The notes beneath the pieces were generated by a model. The model did no database searches and was not told the DNA's origin. It worked only from the letters and a program-made list of their open reading frames with translations. 64,000 nucleotides of DNA from Yeosuana sp043876835 (GTDB lineage: Bacteria; Bacteroidota; Bacteroidia; Flavobacteriales; Flavobacteriaceae): positions 1-64,000 of the forward strand of contig NZ_JBAWJZ010000009.1 of assembly GCF_043876835.1 (NCBI RefSeq), written 5' to 3'. Shown here piece by piece: positions 33,255 to 41,806 of the stretch. A program made the translations under genes and the position numbers. Position 1 is the first letter of the stretch. Every line of letters begins with the position of its first letter.

Positions 33255-34028
33255 ATGAATCTTAATCTTACCAAACCCATTTGTTTTTTTGATCTTGAAA
33301 CAACGGGCGTAAATATTTCAAAAGATCGAATTGTTGAAATTTCAATTTTAAAAATATTTCCTAACGGAAACGAAGAAAGCAAAACTTGGTTAGTAAACCC
33401 AGAGATGCCCATTCCTAAAGAAGTTACGGCTATTCACGGAATTACTGATGCAGATGTTTCTGATAAACCAACTTTTAAAGAATTAGCAAAAGAAATTTAT
33501 AACATGATTAAAGATTCAGATTTAGGAGGTTTTAACTCCAATAAATTTGATATTCCTTTACTTGCTGAAGAAATGTTGCGTGCCGATGTGGATTTTGATA
33601 TGAAAAATCGCGTGGCTATTGATGTCCAAACAATTTTTCATAAAATGGAGCAGCGTACCTTAAGTGCCGCATATAAGTTTTATTGTAATGAAGAATTAGA
33701 AGGTGCGCATGGAGCAGAAGCTGATACAAGAGCCACTTTTGAAGTGCTAAAGGCGCAAATTGCTAAATATGATGAAATTGAAAATGATACCAAATTTTTG
33801 GCAGAATTTAGTTCACGAAAACAATTTGCAGATTTTGCAGGATTTATTGCGTTTAATAAAAATGGAGAAGAATGTTTTTCTTTCGGAAAACACAAGGGAA
33901 AATTAGTAACCGAAGTTTTAGAAACCGAACCCGGATATTTTGGATGGTTGCTTAATGCAGATTTTCCATTGTACACAAAAAAGGTTTTGACCGCTATTAA
34001 ATTGAGAAACTTTAATAATAAATTTTAA
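33255..34028 (+). CDS. 3'-5' exonuclease, DnaQ/DEDDh type
   Basis: A 257-residue protein. The DEDDh motifs are visible: FFDLETTG (D and E, residues 12-19), HGITDADV with GGFNSNKFDIPLL, and GAHGAEADTRATF carrying the final His and Asp. It resembles the epsilon subunit of DNA polymerase III or a stand-alone DnaQ-like exonuclease. The C-terminal ~80 residues (CFSFGKHKGK...TEPGYFGWLL) resemble an FxFGK(H/Y)KG segment that also occurs in DUF3820 proteins, such as the one at 51042. Start taken at ATG 33255. Confidence 0.93.
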   Translation: MNLNLTKPICFFDLETTGVNISKDRIVEISILKIFPNGNEESKTWLVNPEMPIPKEVTAIHGITDADVSDKPTFKELAKEIYNMIKDSDLGGFNSNKFDIPLLAEEMLRADVDFDMKNRVAIDVQTIFHKMEQRTLSAAYKFYCNEELEGAHGAEADTRATFEVLKAQIAKYDEIENDTKFLAEFSSRKQFADFAGFIAFNKNGEECFSFGKHKGKLVTEVLETEPGYFGWLLNADFPLYTKKVLTAIKLRNFNNKF

Positions 34029-34049
34029 TAAAATTAAAGTATTAAAAAA

Positions 34050-34661
34050 ATGAAAATTATTTGCATTGGAAGAAATTATGCAGAGCATATCAAAGAGTTG
34101 GAAAACGAAAAACCAACAGATCCTGTAATATTTTTAAAACCAGACACTTCAATTTTAGTAAAAAAACAACCCTTTTTTATTCCGGATTTTTCAAATGATG
34201 TCCATTATGAAGTAGAAATATTGGTTAGAATAAATAAGGTTGGAAAATATATTGATAAAAAATTTGCTCATAAATACTATGATGAAATAGGTTTAGGAAT
34301 CGATTTCACAGCAAGAGATTTACAAAACAAATTAAAGGAAAAAGGTTTGCCTTGGGAAAAAGCAAAAGCTTTTGATGGTGCAGCTGTAATTGGCGATTGG
34401 ATACCAGTTAAAGACATAAAAGATGTTAATGCCATTGAGTTTTCCTTAAAAAAGAATGATACTATTGTACAATTAGGAAATACTAGCCATATGCTTTGGA
34501 AAATTGATGAATTGATAGAATATATCTCAAAATATTTTACTTTAAAGATTGGAGATATTATCTTTACAGGAACTCCAGCTGGGGTAGGCAAAGTAATTAC
34601 AAATGATAAACTTAAAGGATTTATAGAAAACAAACAGATGTTTTCAATAACAGTAAAATAA
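34050..34661 (+). CDS. Fumarylacetoacetate hydrolase (FAH) family protein
   Basis: A 203-residue protein of the FAH fold. The short form begins KIICIGRNYAEHIKELEN and has KPDTSIL, HYEVEILVRINKVGK (metal ligands E-x-E), FTARDLQNKLKEKGLPW and FTGTPAGVGKV. Family members hydrolyse C-C bonds of acylpyruvates or decarboxylate oxaloacetate; the exact substrate is not resolved. Its TAA overlaps the ATG of the Hpt gene by one base (TAATG), and the Hpt gene overlaps cinA the same way, so three proteins are translationally coupled. Confidence 0.93.
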   Translation: MKIICIGRNYAEHIKELENEKPTDPVIFLKPDTSILVKKQPFFIPDFSNDVHYEVEILVRINKVGKYIDKKFAHKYYDEIGLGIDFTARDLQNKLKEKGLPWEKAKAFDGAAVIGDWIPVKDIKDVNAIEFSLKKNDTIVQLGNTSHMLWKIDELIEYISKYFTLKIGDIIFTGTPAGVGKVITNDKLKGFIENKQMFSITVK

Positions 34662-35002
34662 TGGAACAGCACTACAAATTATATAGAGTAAAAGAATTAG
34701 CAGACAATGATCAAGATTTCATTGACGCATTAGCAGCAGCATTTTTAGAAGAAGTTCCTGAAGATGCAGAGCGATTAAAAAAAGCAGTTGCAGAAAAAGA
34801 TTATTATAACGCATATCAAGCTGCTCATAAAATGAAACCAACTGTTGATTTGTTTGAGTTGGGTGTACTTGATATTTTAATTGAAGTGCAAGATTGGGGA
34901 AAATTCGAAAAACGGGATTTGGACATCACCTCTCAATTAAATACCGTTATTTCTGCTGTTGATAACGCAGTAGCAGAAATAAAATCAGACTTTAATTTAT
35001 AA
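34661..35002 (+). CDS. Stand-alone Hpt (histidine phosphotransfer) protein
   Basis: A 113-residue helical protein. Residues 53-64 (QAAHKMKPTVDL) carry the phospho-accepting histidine H56 in the HxxK(G/P) context of Hpt domains; the flanking helices FIDALAAAFLEEVPEDAERLKKAV fit. It would relay phosphate between a hybrid kinase and a response regulator. No histidine kinase or regulator is encoded nearby, so its partners are elsewhere. Start and stop overlap those of its neighbours by one base each. Confidence 0.9.
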   Translation: MEQHYKLYRVKELADNDQDFIDALAAAFLEEVPEDAERLKKAVAEKDYYNAYQAAHKMKPTVDLFELGVLDILIEVQDWGKFEKRDLDITSQLNTVISAVDNAVAEIKSDFNL

Positions 35003-36252
35003 TGCTTGCCGAGATAATCACCATTGGGGATGAACTCCTTATAGGACAAGTTGTAGATACCAATTCTGCATTTATAGCTAAGGAGCTAAATAAAATGGGA
35101 GTTTCTGTGTATCAAATTACTTCTGTTCAAGATGATAAAAATCACATTTTAACAGCTTTTAAAGAAGCAGAAAGTCGAGTTGAGATTATTATTATAACAG
35201 GTGGTTTAGGTCCTACGAAAGATGATATTACCAAAAAAACAATTGCTGAATATTTTAATGATACCTTGGTTTTAAACCAATCTGTATTAGAAAATATTGA
35301 AAATATCTGGAAACTTTACGTGAGGCAAACGCTTTTGCAAGTCAATAAAGACCAAGCTCTTGTTCCTTCTAAAGCAAAAGTTTTGATGAATCTAAATGGA
35401 ACAGCGCCTGGAATGTGGATTGAAAAAGACAATAAAGTATTCATATCACTACCAGGAGTGCCATTTGAAATGAAGGCCTTAATTCAAAATGAAGTTTTGC
35501 CAAGGCTTACAAAAAAGTATCATTTGCCTTTTATTTTGCATAAAACATTGTTGGTTTATGGGTTGGGAGAAAGCACTTTAGCGGCAAAAATTGAGTCATG
35601 GGAAGATGCATTGCCTAGTTTTATTAAATTGGCTTATTTGCCAGATTTAGGAAAAGTTCGTTTACGTTTATCGGCCAAAGGGTTCGATAAAGAAAAAATT
35701 AAAACTGAAGTTCAAGTACAAATAGATAATTTGCTACCGTTAATAAAGGACAATTTTTTTGGTTATGAAGATGAAGAAGGTGCGGTTGAATCTATAATTG
35801 CAAACGAGTTAACCAAATTAGGACAAACATTAGCAGTTGCTGAAAGCTGTACTGGAGGCAAAATTGCGGAACGATTTACAATTCATGCGGGTGCATCAAA
35901 TTATTTTAAAGGAAGTATAGTTAGTTATGCAACAGACTCCAAAATTAATGTTTTAGGGATTCCAAAAGATGTTATTGACTCTCATTCAGTTGTAAGTTCT
36001 CAAGTAGCAGAAGCTATGGCGAAGCGAGTTTTAGAATTATTTGATTCAGATTTTTCAGTAGCAACAACAGGAAACGCTGGGCCTACCAAAGGAGATTCTG
36101 ATGCCGAAGTAGGGACTGTTTTTATAGCTATAGCTACAAAAAACGGCGTTTATTCAGAAAAATTCATGTTCGGTAATGGACGTTCAAAAGTGATAAATAA
36201 AGCTGTAAATAAAGCCTTTGAAATGCTTCTGAAAGAAATTTTTAAAAATTGA
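35002..36252 (+). CDS. cinA: CinA family protein (molybdopterin-binding and NMN deamidase domains)
   Basis: A 416-residue protein. The N-terminal MoCF_biosynth-type domain has AEIITIGDELLIGQVVDTN, ITGGLGPTKDDITKK and NLNGTAPGMW; the C-terminal CinA domain (from residue ~255) has AVAESCTGGKIAERFT, GASNYFKGSIVSYA, STGNAG-like TTGNAGPTKGD and EVGTVFIAIA. The full-length form hydrolyses ADP-ribose and NMN and is tied to NAD recycling and competence in some species. The ATG overlaps the stop of the Hpt gene (TAATG), so expression is coupled to it. Confidence 0.95.
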   Translation: MLAEIITIGDELLIGQVVDTNSAFIAKELNKMGVSVYQITSVQDDKNHILTAFKEAESRVEIIIITGGLGPTKDDITKKTIAEYFNDTLVLNQSVLENIENIWKLYVRQTLLQVNKDQALVPSKAKVLMNLNGTAPGMWIEKDNKVFISLPGVPFEMKALIQNEVLPRLTKKYHLPFILHKTLLVYGLGESTLAAKIESWEDALPSFIKLAYLPDLGKVRLRLSAKGFDKEKIKTEVQVQIDNLLPLIKDNFFGYEDEEGAVESIIANELTKLGQTLAVAESCTGGKIAERFTIHAGASNYFKGSIVSYATDSKINVLGIPKDVIDSHSVVSSQVAEAMAKRVLELFDSDFSVATTGNAGPTKGDSDAEVGTVFIAIATKNGVYSEKFMFGNGRSKVINKAVNKAFEMLLKEIFKN

Positions 36253-36263
36253 TAAAAATTAGA

Positions 36264-36293
36264 TTGTCATAAATTAAAGATTTTGTATATTTG
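36264..36293 (+). promoter_or_regulatory. Promoter of the rpmB-rpmG cluster
   Basis: TTG (36264-36266), 19 bases, TATATTTG (36286-36293): a very good match to the Bacteroidota housekeeping promoter. The rpmB start is 41 bases downstream. Confidence 0.8.
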
Positions 36294-36334
36294 CACCTCG
36301 TTTTTAAACAACAAAAATTTAAAGTTATAAAATA

Positions 36335-36571
36335 ATGTCAAGAGTTTGTGAACTTACAGGAAAGAAAGCAATGGTTGGTAACAACGTGTCGCATGCATTA
36401 AATAGAACTAAACGCAAGTTCAATGCTAATTTAATTAAGAAACGTTTTTACATTCCGGAAGAAGATGGCTGGGTAACTTTAAAAGTATCAACATCTGCTT
36501 TAAAAACTATTAACAAAATAGGTATTGCTGCAGCAATTAAGGATGCAAAATCTAAAGGATTTTTAAAATAA
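36335..36571 (+). CDS. rpmB: 50S ribosomal protein L28
   Basis: A 78-residue ribosomal protein: SRVCELTGKKAMVGNNVSHA, NRTKRKFNANL and KKRFYIPEEDGWVTLKVS are the family hallmarks. Part of the large subunit near the E site. First gene of the conserved rpmB-rpmG-DUF4295-ftsY cluster, driven by the strong promoter at 36264. Confidence 0.98.
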   Translation: MSRVCELTGKKAMVGNNVSHALNRTKRKFNANLIKKRFYIPEEDGWVTLKVSTSALKTINKIGIAAAIKDAKSKGFLK

Positions 36572-36596
36572 TAGCTGTATTTAATAAGTAAAAGAA

Positions 36597-36779
36597 ATGG
36601 CAAAGAAAGGTAACAGAATACAAGTAATTTTAGAATGTACTGAGCATAAAGAATCTGGACAACCAGGAACTTCAAGATACATTACAACTAAAAACAAGAA
36701 GAATACGCCAGATAGAATGGAGATAAAGAAATTTAATCCAATCTTAAAACGTATGACAGTTCACAAAGAAATTAAATAA
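36597..36779 (+). CDS. rpmG: 50S ribosomal protein L33
   Basis: A 60-residue ribosomal protein: AKKGNRIQVILECTEHK, TSRYITTKNKKNTPDRMEIKK and FNPILKRMTVHKEIK. The zinc-binding cysteine pairs of some L33 proteins are missing (one Cys only), so it is the zinc-independent (C-minus) form usual in this phylum. It follows rpmB by 25 bases. Confidence 0.97.
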   Translation: MAKKGNRIQVILECTEHKESGQPGTSRYITTKNKKNTPDRMEIKKFNPILKRMTVHKEIK

Positions 36780-36825
36780 TTAGAGATTTTCGCTTTAGTG
36801 AAAATGTCAAATAACTTATAAAGTC

Positions 36826-36978
36826 ATGGCAAAGAAAACAGTAGCATCATTACAAACTTCATCAAAAAGATTATCAAAAGCAATAAAAATGGTAAAGTCT
36901 CCAAAAACCGGAGCATACATGTTTGTTGAAGCGATTATGGCACCAGAACTAGTAAGCGATTTCTTGAATAAGAAATAA
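36826..36978 (+). CDS. DUF4295 small basic protein
   Basis: A 50-residue lysine-rich protein beginning MAKKTVASLQTSSKRLSKA and ending with a short acidic/hydrophobic part, VEAIMAPELVSDFLNKK. I recognise it as the DUF4295 family, conserved in Bacteroidota between rpmG and ftsY, which suggests a ribosome- or SRP-related role; no function is established. Coding support: start 46 bases after rpmG and conserved order. Confidence 0.88.
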   Translation: MAKKTVASLQTSSKRLSKAIKMVKSPKTGAYMFVEAIMAPELVSDFLNKK

Positions 36979-37001
36979 GAATTACTTTTTATATAATATT
37001 T

Positions 37002-37034
37002 AAAAGCCACTTTATATAAAGTGGCTTTTGTTTT
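37002..37034 (+). terminator. Intrinsic terminator after the ribosomal protein cluster
   Basis: AAAAGCCACTTTA (37002-37014) and TAAAGTGGCTTTT (37017-37029) form a perfect 13-base inverted repeat, followed by a T-rich tail. It separates the ribosomal genes from ftsY, so ftsY must have its own promoter or rely on readthrough. Confidence 0.85.
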
Positions 37035-37168
37035 ATATTTACATCAAGATATTAATGACAATTTTTCAGTATCAGCTTTAAGGCAAGAAAATTGTTATTG
37101 TAATTTAGGCGTTAGCACAAGGTTAAAACTTTTCTAACTAGCTTTTAAATCATATAAAGATAATTTGA

Positions 37169-38122
37169 ATGAGCTTTTTTAAAAAGATATTTTCATCAGA
37201 AAAAAAGGAAACACTAGACAAAGGTTTAGAGAAAACCAAAAAAACTTTTTTCAATAAACTCAGTAAAGCAGTTGCGGGAAAATCTAAAGTTGATGATGAG
37301 GTTTTAGATAATCTCGAAGAGATTTTGGTATCAAGTGATGTTGGAGTCAATACAACTTTAAAAGTTATTGAGCGTATTGAATCAAGAGTTTCAAAAGATA
37401 AATATCTTGGAACAGATGAGTTGAATCAAATACTTCGTGAAGAAATAGCTGGTTTATTATCGGAAACCAATAGTGGAGAAGATACAGATTTTGTAATTCC
37501 TCAAAACAAAAAACCATATATTATGATGGTTGTTGGTGTTAATGGAGTGGGTAAAACTACTACCATTGGTAAACTAGCTTATCAATTTAAAAAGCAAGGT
37601 TTAAATGTGGTTTTAGGGGCAGCCGATACTTTTAGAGCAGCCGCAATTGACCAACTTCAAGTTTGGGCAGATAGAGTAGATGTGCCATTAGTGAAACAGT
37701 CCATGGGAAGTGATCCTGCCTCAGTTGCTTTTGATACTCTTAAAAGTGCAGTTACCCAAAATGCCGATGTTGTTATAATTGATACAGCAGGGCGTTTACA
37801 TAATAAAGTAAACCTGATGAATGAACTTACCAAAGTAAAGCGTGTGATGCAAAAAGTTGTTGATGATGCACCACATGATGTATTATTGGTACTTGACGGT
37901 TCTACAGGGCAAAATGCATTTGAACAAGCTAAACAATTTACAGCAGCTACCGAGGTAACATCATTAGCCGTTACAAAATTAGATGGAACTGCTAAAGGTG
38001 GTGTGGTGATAGGTATTTCAGACCAGTTCCAAATCCCTGTAAAATATATAGGCGTTGGGGAAGGTATTGAAGATCTTCAGGTATTCAATAAATTTGAGTT
38101 TGTAGATTCATTTTTTAAATAG
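37169..38122 (+). CDS. ftsY: Signal recognition particle receptor FtsY
   Basis: A 317-residue SRP GTPase. The N-terminal helical domain has an amphipathic start (SFFKKIFSSEKKE) that can bind the membrane; the NG core has G1 VGVNGVGKTTTIGKLA, DTFRAAA, DTAGRLHNK, and G4 TKLDGTAKGG. Shorter than E. coli FtsY because the acidic A domain is missing, as usual in this phylum. It docks ribosome-SRP complexes at the inner membrane. The SRPBCC gene follows 2 bases after the stop. Confidence 0.98.
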   Translation: MSFFKKIFSSEKKETLDKGLEKTKKTFFNKLSKAVAGKSKVDDEVLDNLEEILVSSDVGVNTTLKVIERIESRVSKDKYLGTDELNQILREEIAGLLSETNSGEDTDFVIPQNKKPYIMMVVGVNGVGKTTTIGKLAYQFKKQGLNVVLGAADTFRAAAIDQLQVWADRVDVPLVKQSMGSDPASVAFDTLKSAVTQNADVVIIDTAGRLHNKVNLMNELTKVKRVMQKVVDDAPHDVLLVLDGSTGQNAFEQAKQFTAATEVTSLAVTKLDGTAKGGVVIGISDQFQIPVKYIGVGEGIEDLQVFNKFEFVDSFFK

Positions 38123-38124
38123 AT

Positions 38125-38553
38125 ATGAGTTTTGATATTTTCCATAACTTAATTATAAAAGCACCTATCAATAAGGTTTTTGATGCGGTTTCTCTGCCTC
38201 AACATTTAAACAATTGGTGGACACTGAAAAGTTCTGGGAAACCTGAATTAGGTTTAGAATATAATTTAAACTTTACAGATGATTACAATTGGTTTTGTAA
38301 AGTTTCGGTAGCGGAACCTAATGCTTCGTTTCATTTAAAAATGACTCAATCTGATGCTGATTGGAATCCAACTACTTTTGGTTTTGATTTGGTAACCACC
38401 AAGGAGGGTACTTTAGTTAAGTTCAGTCATGTGAATTGGCCGGAGGCTAACCATCATTTTAAGTATTCTTCATTTTGTTGGGCTATGCTTTTAAACGGAC
38501 TAAAAAATTATCTTGAGAAAGGAGTTATTATTTCTTTTGAGAACAGAAATTAA
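38125..38553 (+). CDS. SRPBCC domain protein (AHSA1-like)
   Basis: A 142-residue START-like ligand-binding protein: FDIFHNLIIKAPINKVFDAV, HLNNWWT, VKFSHVNWPE and the C-terminal helix YSSFCWAMLLNGLKNYLEKG. These proteins bind a hydrophobic ligand or act as Hsp90 co-factors; the ligand is unknown. It starts 2 bases after ftsY, so it probably shares its mRNA. The stop overlaps the stop of the convergent serine hydrolase by 4 bases. Confidence 0.9.
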   Translation: MSFDIFHNLIIKAPINKVFDAVSLPQHLNNWWTLKSSGKPELGLEYNLNFTDDYNWFCKVSVAEPNASFHLKMTQSDADWNPTTFGFDLVTTKEGTLVKFSHVNWPEANHHFKYSSFCWAMLLNGLKNYLEKGVIISFENRN

Positions 38554-39626
38554 TTAATCAAGGTATTAATTTTACCCCACAACTCATTATCAAAACCAGA
38601 TAGAGCAAATGTTGGGTTGTCAGGGTTTGCAACATCTCCCATTCTGATAATGACTAATTTTTTACTCGGTACAACATAAATTTTTTGATCGTTTTTACCC
38701 AGAGCAGCATACATATCATCAGGAGCATTTGGTATTAAGCTACCACTAAATTGAAGCTGAGTTTGTGGTAAATGATAACTGGATTTTCCATTCAACCACC
38801 ACAAATAACCATATGCTTGATTAATATTTTGAGACGTATTTGTGGCTTCATTTAAAAAACTTTCAGAAACTATTTGACTGTTTTCCCATTTACCTTTCGC
38901 ATAAATCATGAGTCCAAAACGTGCCATACTTTTTGTGGTGCTCCAATAGACACTTAAATTATCTAAATCAATCCAAAGTCCGGTCATACCAATTTTGTCT
39001 CTTAGCTTCGTGTTAAAGTAGCTGTTCCATGTTTGGTTACTTGCTGCAGCAATAACATTCTGCATTTTAACATACACATTATGATAAGCCCAACGTGTGC
39101 CAGCGTCTGCTTTATATATTAGGTTTGCAGGACTTACATCGTCACCCAAACTATCATCTATACCAGAATTCATGGATAATAAATTTTTACAGGTAATTAA
39201 ATTTTCTTTATCCAAGGTTTCGCTTGTCCATCCAGTTCCCAAATAATCAGATACCTTGTTGTTAATGTTAATTAAGCCTTCGTCTTGTGCAATTCCAGAA
39301 ACGGTAGATGTTAGTGTTTTTCCTGCACTGGCCCAATACCAAGTTGAGGTATTACTATGTCCGTTAAAATAGTTTTCTGTAACAATTTTTCCATTATACA
39401 ATATCATAAAGCTTTTGGTGTTCTTTGCTTCTAAATAATCTAATAATGGTTGCAAAGCAGCTTCATTCCAACCTAAATCTGTAATGGATTTAGTTTCCCA
39501 AGTGTTTGAATTTATTGGTGGAAAATATAGTTGATCATCGGTAGGATTTTGGTCAATAGGGTTGTCGTTTGAAGAACATCCTAAAAAGGAGCTTATAGCT
39601 AAAAAGCAATATATCCATTTTTTCAT
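38550..39626 (-). CDS. Serine hydrolase lipoprotein, class C beta-lactamase-like
   Basis: A 358-residue lipoprotein: MKKWIYCFLAISSFLGCSSN has the lipobox and acylated cysteine at residue 17. The SxxK motif is SAGK (100-103) in YWASAGKTLTS, and the YxN motif is YHN (180-182) in WAYHNVYV. No HKTG-like KTG motif is obvious. Family members are beta-lactamases, DD-peptidases or esterases; resistance is not implied by the family alone. I start at ATG 39626; a longer in-frame start at 39692 would add an N-terminal segment without a signal peptide role. Confidence 0.92.
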   Translation of the reverse strand: MKKWIYCFLAISSFLGCSSNDNPIDQNPTDDQLYFPPINSNTWETKSITDLGWNEAALQPLLDYLEAKNTKSFMILYNGKIVTENYFNGHSNTSTWYWASAGKTLTSTVSGIAQDEGLININNKVSDYLGTGWTSETLDKENLITCKNLLSMNSGIDDSLGDDVSPANLIYKADAGTRWAYHNVYVKMQNVIAAASNQTWNSYFNTKLRDKIGMTGLWIDLDNLSVYWSTTKSMARFGLMIYAKGKWENSQIVSESFLNEATNTSQNINQAYGYLWWLNGKSSYHLPQTQLQFSGSLIPNAPDDMYAALGKNDQKIYVVPSKKLVIIRMGDVANPDNPTFALSGFDNELWGKINTLIN

Positions 39627-39738
39627 AACAGTAGGTTTTAAGTTTAAGACTATCAAATATATAAAAGGTTTAACGAATCCACAAAAACCCAAAATCCTCT
39701 AATTTTTATTCTATATCCATTAATCACAAATCATTATG

Positions 39739-39746
39739 TATCTTTG
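39739..39746 (+). promoter_or_regulatory. Candidate -7 element of rimO
   Basis: TATCTTTG fits TAnnTTTG, 21 bases before the ATG at 39768. A TTG inside it is the start of a longer open frame, which is why the ATG is preferred. Confidence 0.5.
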
Positions 39747-39767
39747 CACACTTATTTTAAAAATAAT

Positions 39768-41069
39768 ATGCGTACAAAATCACTTAAGAAAAACAGAATT
39801 AATGTAGTAACCCTTGGTTGTAGTAAAAATGTTTACGACAGTGAAGTGTTAATGGGGCAATTAAAAGCCAGTGGAAAAGACGTAGTTCATGAAGAGGAAG
39901 GAAATATTGTAGTTATTAATACCTGTGGATTTATTAATAATGCTAAAGAAGAAAGTGTGAATACCATATTAGAGTATGTGCAAAAAAAGGAAGATGGTGA
40001 AGTTGATAAAGTGTTTGTTACAGGATGTTTAAGTGAACGTTATAAACCAGATTTATTAAAGGAAATCCCAAATGTTGATGAATATTTTGGAACTACCGAG
40101 CTTCCTGGATTATTAAAAGCTTTAGGTGCCGATTATAAACACGAGTTAATTGGAGAGCGCTTAACAACGACACCAAAAAATTATGCGTATTTAAAAATTG
40201 CTGAAGGTTGTGATAGACCGTGTAGTTTTTGTGCCATTCCGTTAATGCGTGGAAAACATAAATCAACGCCAATTGAAGAGATTGTTATCGAAGCTGAAAA
40301 ACTAGCAGCAAAAGGTGTCAAGGAACTGATTTTAATTGCACAGGATTTGACCTATTACGGGTTAGATTTATACAAAAAGCGAAATCTTGCTGAATTGCTT
40401 GAAGCACTTGTAAAAGTGGATGGTATTGAGTGGATTCGTTTGCATTATGCGTTTCCAACAGGTTTTCCTATGGATGTTTTGGAAGTAATGAACCGCGAAC
40501 CAAAAATTTGTAATTATTTAGACATTCCATTGCAACATGTTTCCGATCGTATTCTGAAAAGTATGCGCAGAGGAACTACTAAGGAAAAAACAACTCAACT
40601 TTTAAAGGAGTTTAGAGTAGCTGTTCCAGATATGACCATAAGAACAACCTTAATTGTTGGATATCCTGGAGAAACCGAAGAGGATTATCAAACACTTAAG
40701 CAATGGGTTAAAGACATGCGTTTTGAACGCTTGGGTTGTTTTACTTATTCACATGAAGAGAATACACATGCTTATAATCTTGAAGATGATGTTCCTGAAG
40801 AAGTAAAACAAGAACGTGCCAATGAAATTATGGAGATTCAATCACAGATTTCTTGGGAGTTAAATCAGGAAAAAATTGGAAAAACCTTTAAAGTTGTAAT
40901 AGATAGAAAAGAAGGTGGTTATTTTGTTGGTAGAACCGAGTTTGACTCACCCGACGTTGATAACGAAGTTCTTATTGATGCTTCTAAAACTTATTTAAAG
41001 ACTGGTGAATTTGCTATGGTTAAAATTACAGATGCTGCAGATTTCGATTTGTACGCAGAAGTTGTTTGA
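39768..41069 (+). CDS. rimO: Ribosomal protein S12 methylthiotransferase RimO
   Basis: A 433-residue radical SAM methylthiotransferase. The UPF0004 domain has GCSKNVYDSE (C18) with NTCGFI and TGCLSE; the radical SAM core has EGCDRPCSFCAIPLMRG (CX3CX2C), and the C-terminal TRAM domain follows (VDRKEGGYFVGRTEFDSPDVDN-like). It adds a methylthio group to the conserved Asp of S12. Start is ATG 39768; a TTG at 39744 is inside the promoter. The cassette 2 left edge begins at once after the stop (41067-41069). Confidence 0.97.
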   Translation: MRTKSLKKNRINVVTLGCSKNVYDSEVLMGQLKASGKDVVHEEEGNIVVINTCGFINNAKEESVNTILEYVQKKEDGEVDKVFVTGCLSERYKPDLLKEIPNVDEYFGTTELPGLLKALGADYKHELIGERLTTTPKNYAYLKIAEGCDRPCSFCAIPLMRGKHKSTPIEEIVIEAEKLAAKGVKELILIAQDLTYYGLDLYKKRNLAELLEALVKVDGIEWIRLHYAFPTGFPMDVLEVMNREPKICNYLDIPLQHVSDRILKSMRRGTTKEKTTQLLKEFRVAVPDMTIRTTLIVGYPGETEEDYQTLKQWVKDMRFERLGCFTYSHEENTHAYNLEDDVPEEVKQERANEIMEIQSQISWELNQEKIGKTFKVVIDRKEGGYFVGRTEFDSPDVDNEVLIDASKTYLKTGEFAMVKITDAADFDLYAEVV

Positions 41070-41072
41070 AAA

Positions 41073-41220
41073 AGTTTCGTTTAACTGTTTGTGTAAGGAT
41101 AGTTGCGTATGCAAGCAACTAACTTACTAAAAATGGAACGAACCAGAGGAAAATCCGTAGGATTTTCCGAGTAGTCTAGAACTAAGCAATTATTTTTACA
41201 CTTTGTTGGCAAATCGTTAT
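41073..41220 (-). repeat. attC-like left end of cassette 2 with inner hairpins
   Basis: From TTCGTTTAACTG (41076-41087) to GTTAT (41216-41220), two bases before the gene's stop. GTGTAA (41091-41096) pairs with TTACAC (41197-41202); inside lie GTTGC/GCAAC (near 41102-41119) and a perfect GGAAAATCC/GGATTTTCC hairpin (41148-41168). Layout corresponds to the left end of cassette 1. Confidence 0.5.
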
Positions 41221-41221
41221 T

Positions 41222-41728
41222 TTAATTCACGTTTTGTCTTTCACAACCATTAATTCTTTTTTCTTTAGTCAGAGTCCAAACGTTAATTACTTTGTTTTCA
41301 AGTTTATTTTTAGAATTAGGTTCCACCAATTCAATTTCTATAATAGATTCAGTCGCAATTTTGAAATCAGAATTTTCTATTAAATATCCGTTTACATAGA
41401 TTTCGTTATTATTTTCAATTCCAAAAAATTCATTCAATTCAGATTGTGTTTTAAAAGCAGTTTCTTTCTTTAAACTGACAAAAATAATTCCGTTTTCAGT
41501 CAGATTGAAAAATTTATGCTCTTTCCGATTTGGTTTGTCTTTCAGAACACTTATTTCAGCAATTAATTCTTTTGTTGCTCCGATGGTATTTTCATTCGCA
41601 ATAATGTCATTTTCAATTATGATTGTTGGACAATTACTTTTCGTAAATGGTAATTTCACATATGTGTCTTGAGAATAGATATTCGTAAAAAAGAAAGTGA
41701 AAATTATAGTGAAAATTATTCTGTTCAT
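41222..41728 (-). CDS. Secreted protein of unknown function, cassette gene
   Basis: A 168-residue protein with a signal peptide (MNRIIFTIIFTFFFTNIYSQ) and a mainly beta-strand mature part (TKSNCPTIIIENDIIANEN, FKIATESIIEIELVEPNSK). Two cysteines occur, one near each end of the mature protein. No family recognised. It is the only gene of cassette 2. I start at ATG 41728; a TTG 24 bases upstream would add eight polar residues before the signal peptide. Confidence 0.75.
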   Translation of the reverse strand: MNRIIFTIIFTFFFTNIYSQDTYVKLPFTKSNCPTIIIENDIIANENTIGATKELIAEISVLKDKPNRKEHKFFNLTENGIIFVSLKKETAFKTQSELNEFFGIENNNEIYVNGYLIENSDFKIATESIIEIELVEPNSKNKLENKVINVWTLTKEKRINGCERQNVN

Positions 41729-41737
41729 ATGCGTTTT

Positions 41738-41806
41738 GTTAATGTTTGCCAATGCGATGATATGAAATGTTTCAATTGTTTATATCAGCAGTTAAACGAA
41801 GTTAGT
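41738..41806 (+). repeat. attC-like hairpin, right end of cassette 2
   Basis: GTTAATG (41738-41744), a hairpin with GATAT (41759-41763) and ATATC (41782-41786), then CAGTTAAACGAAGTTAGT. Same order as the right end of cassette 1. Confidence 0.55.

Larger units (their letters stand above)
41068..41806. mobile_element. Candidate single-gene cassette 2 with attC-like ends
   Basis: About 740 bp between rimO and an aldo/keto reductase remnant, holding one secreted accessory gene on the minus strand. Left edge GAAAAAGTTTCGTTTAAC (41068-41085), right edge CAGTTAAACGAAGTTAGT (41789-41806); the right edge is an exact match to cassette 1. The next 13 bases (41807-41819) still agree at 9 of 13 with cassette 1. 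No mobilising enzyme is encoded. Boundary and mobility are inferred from the shared ends. Confidence 0.55.
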
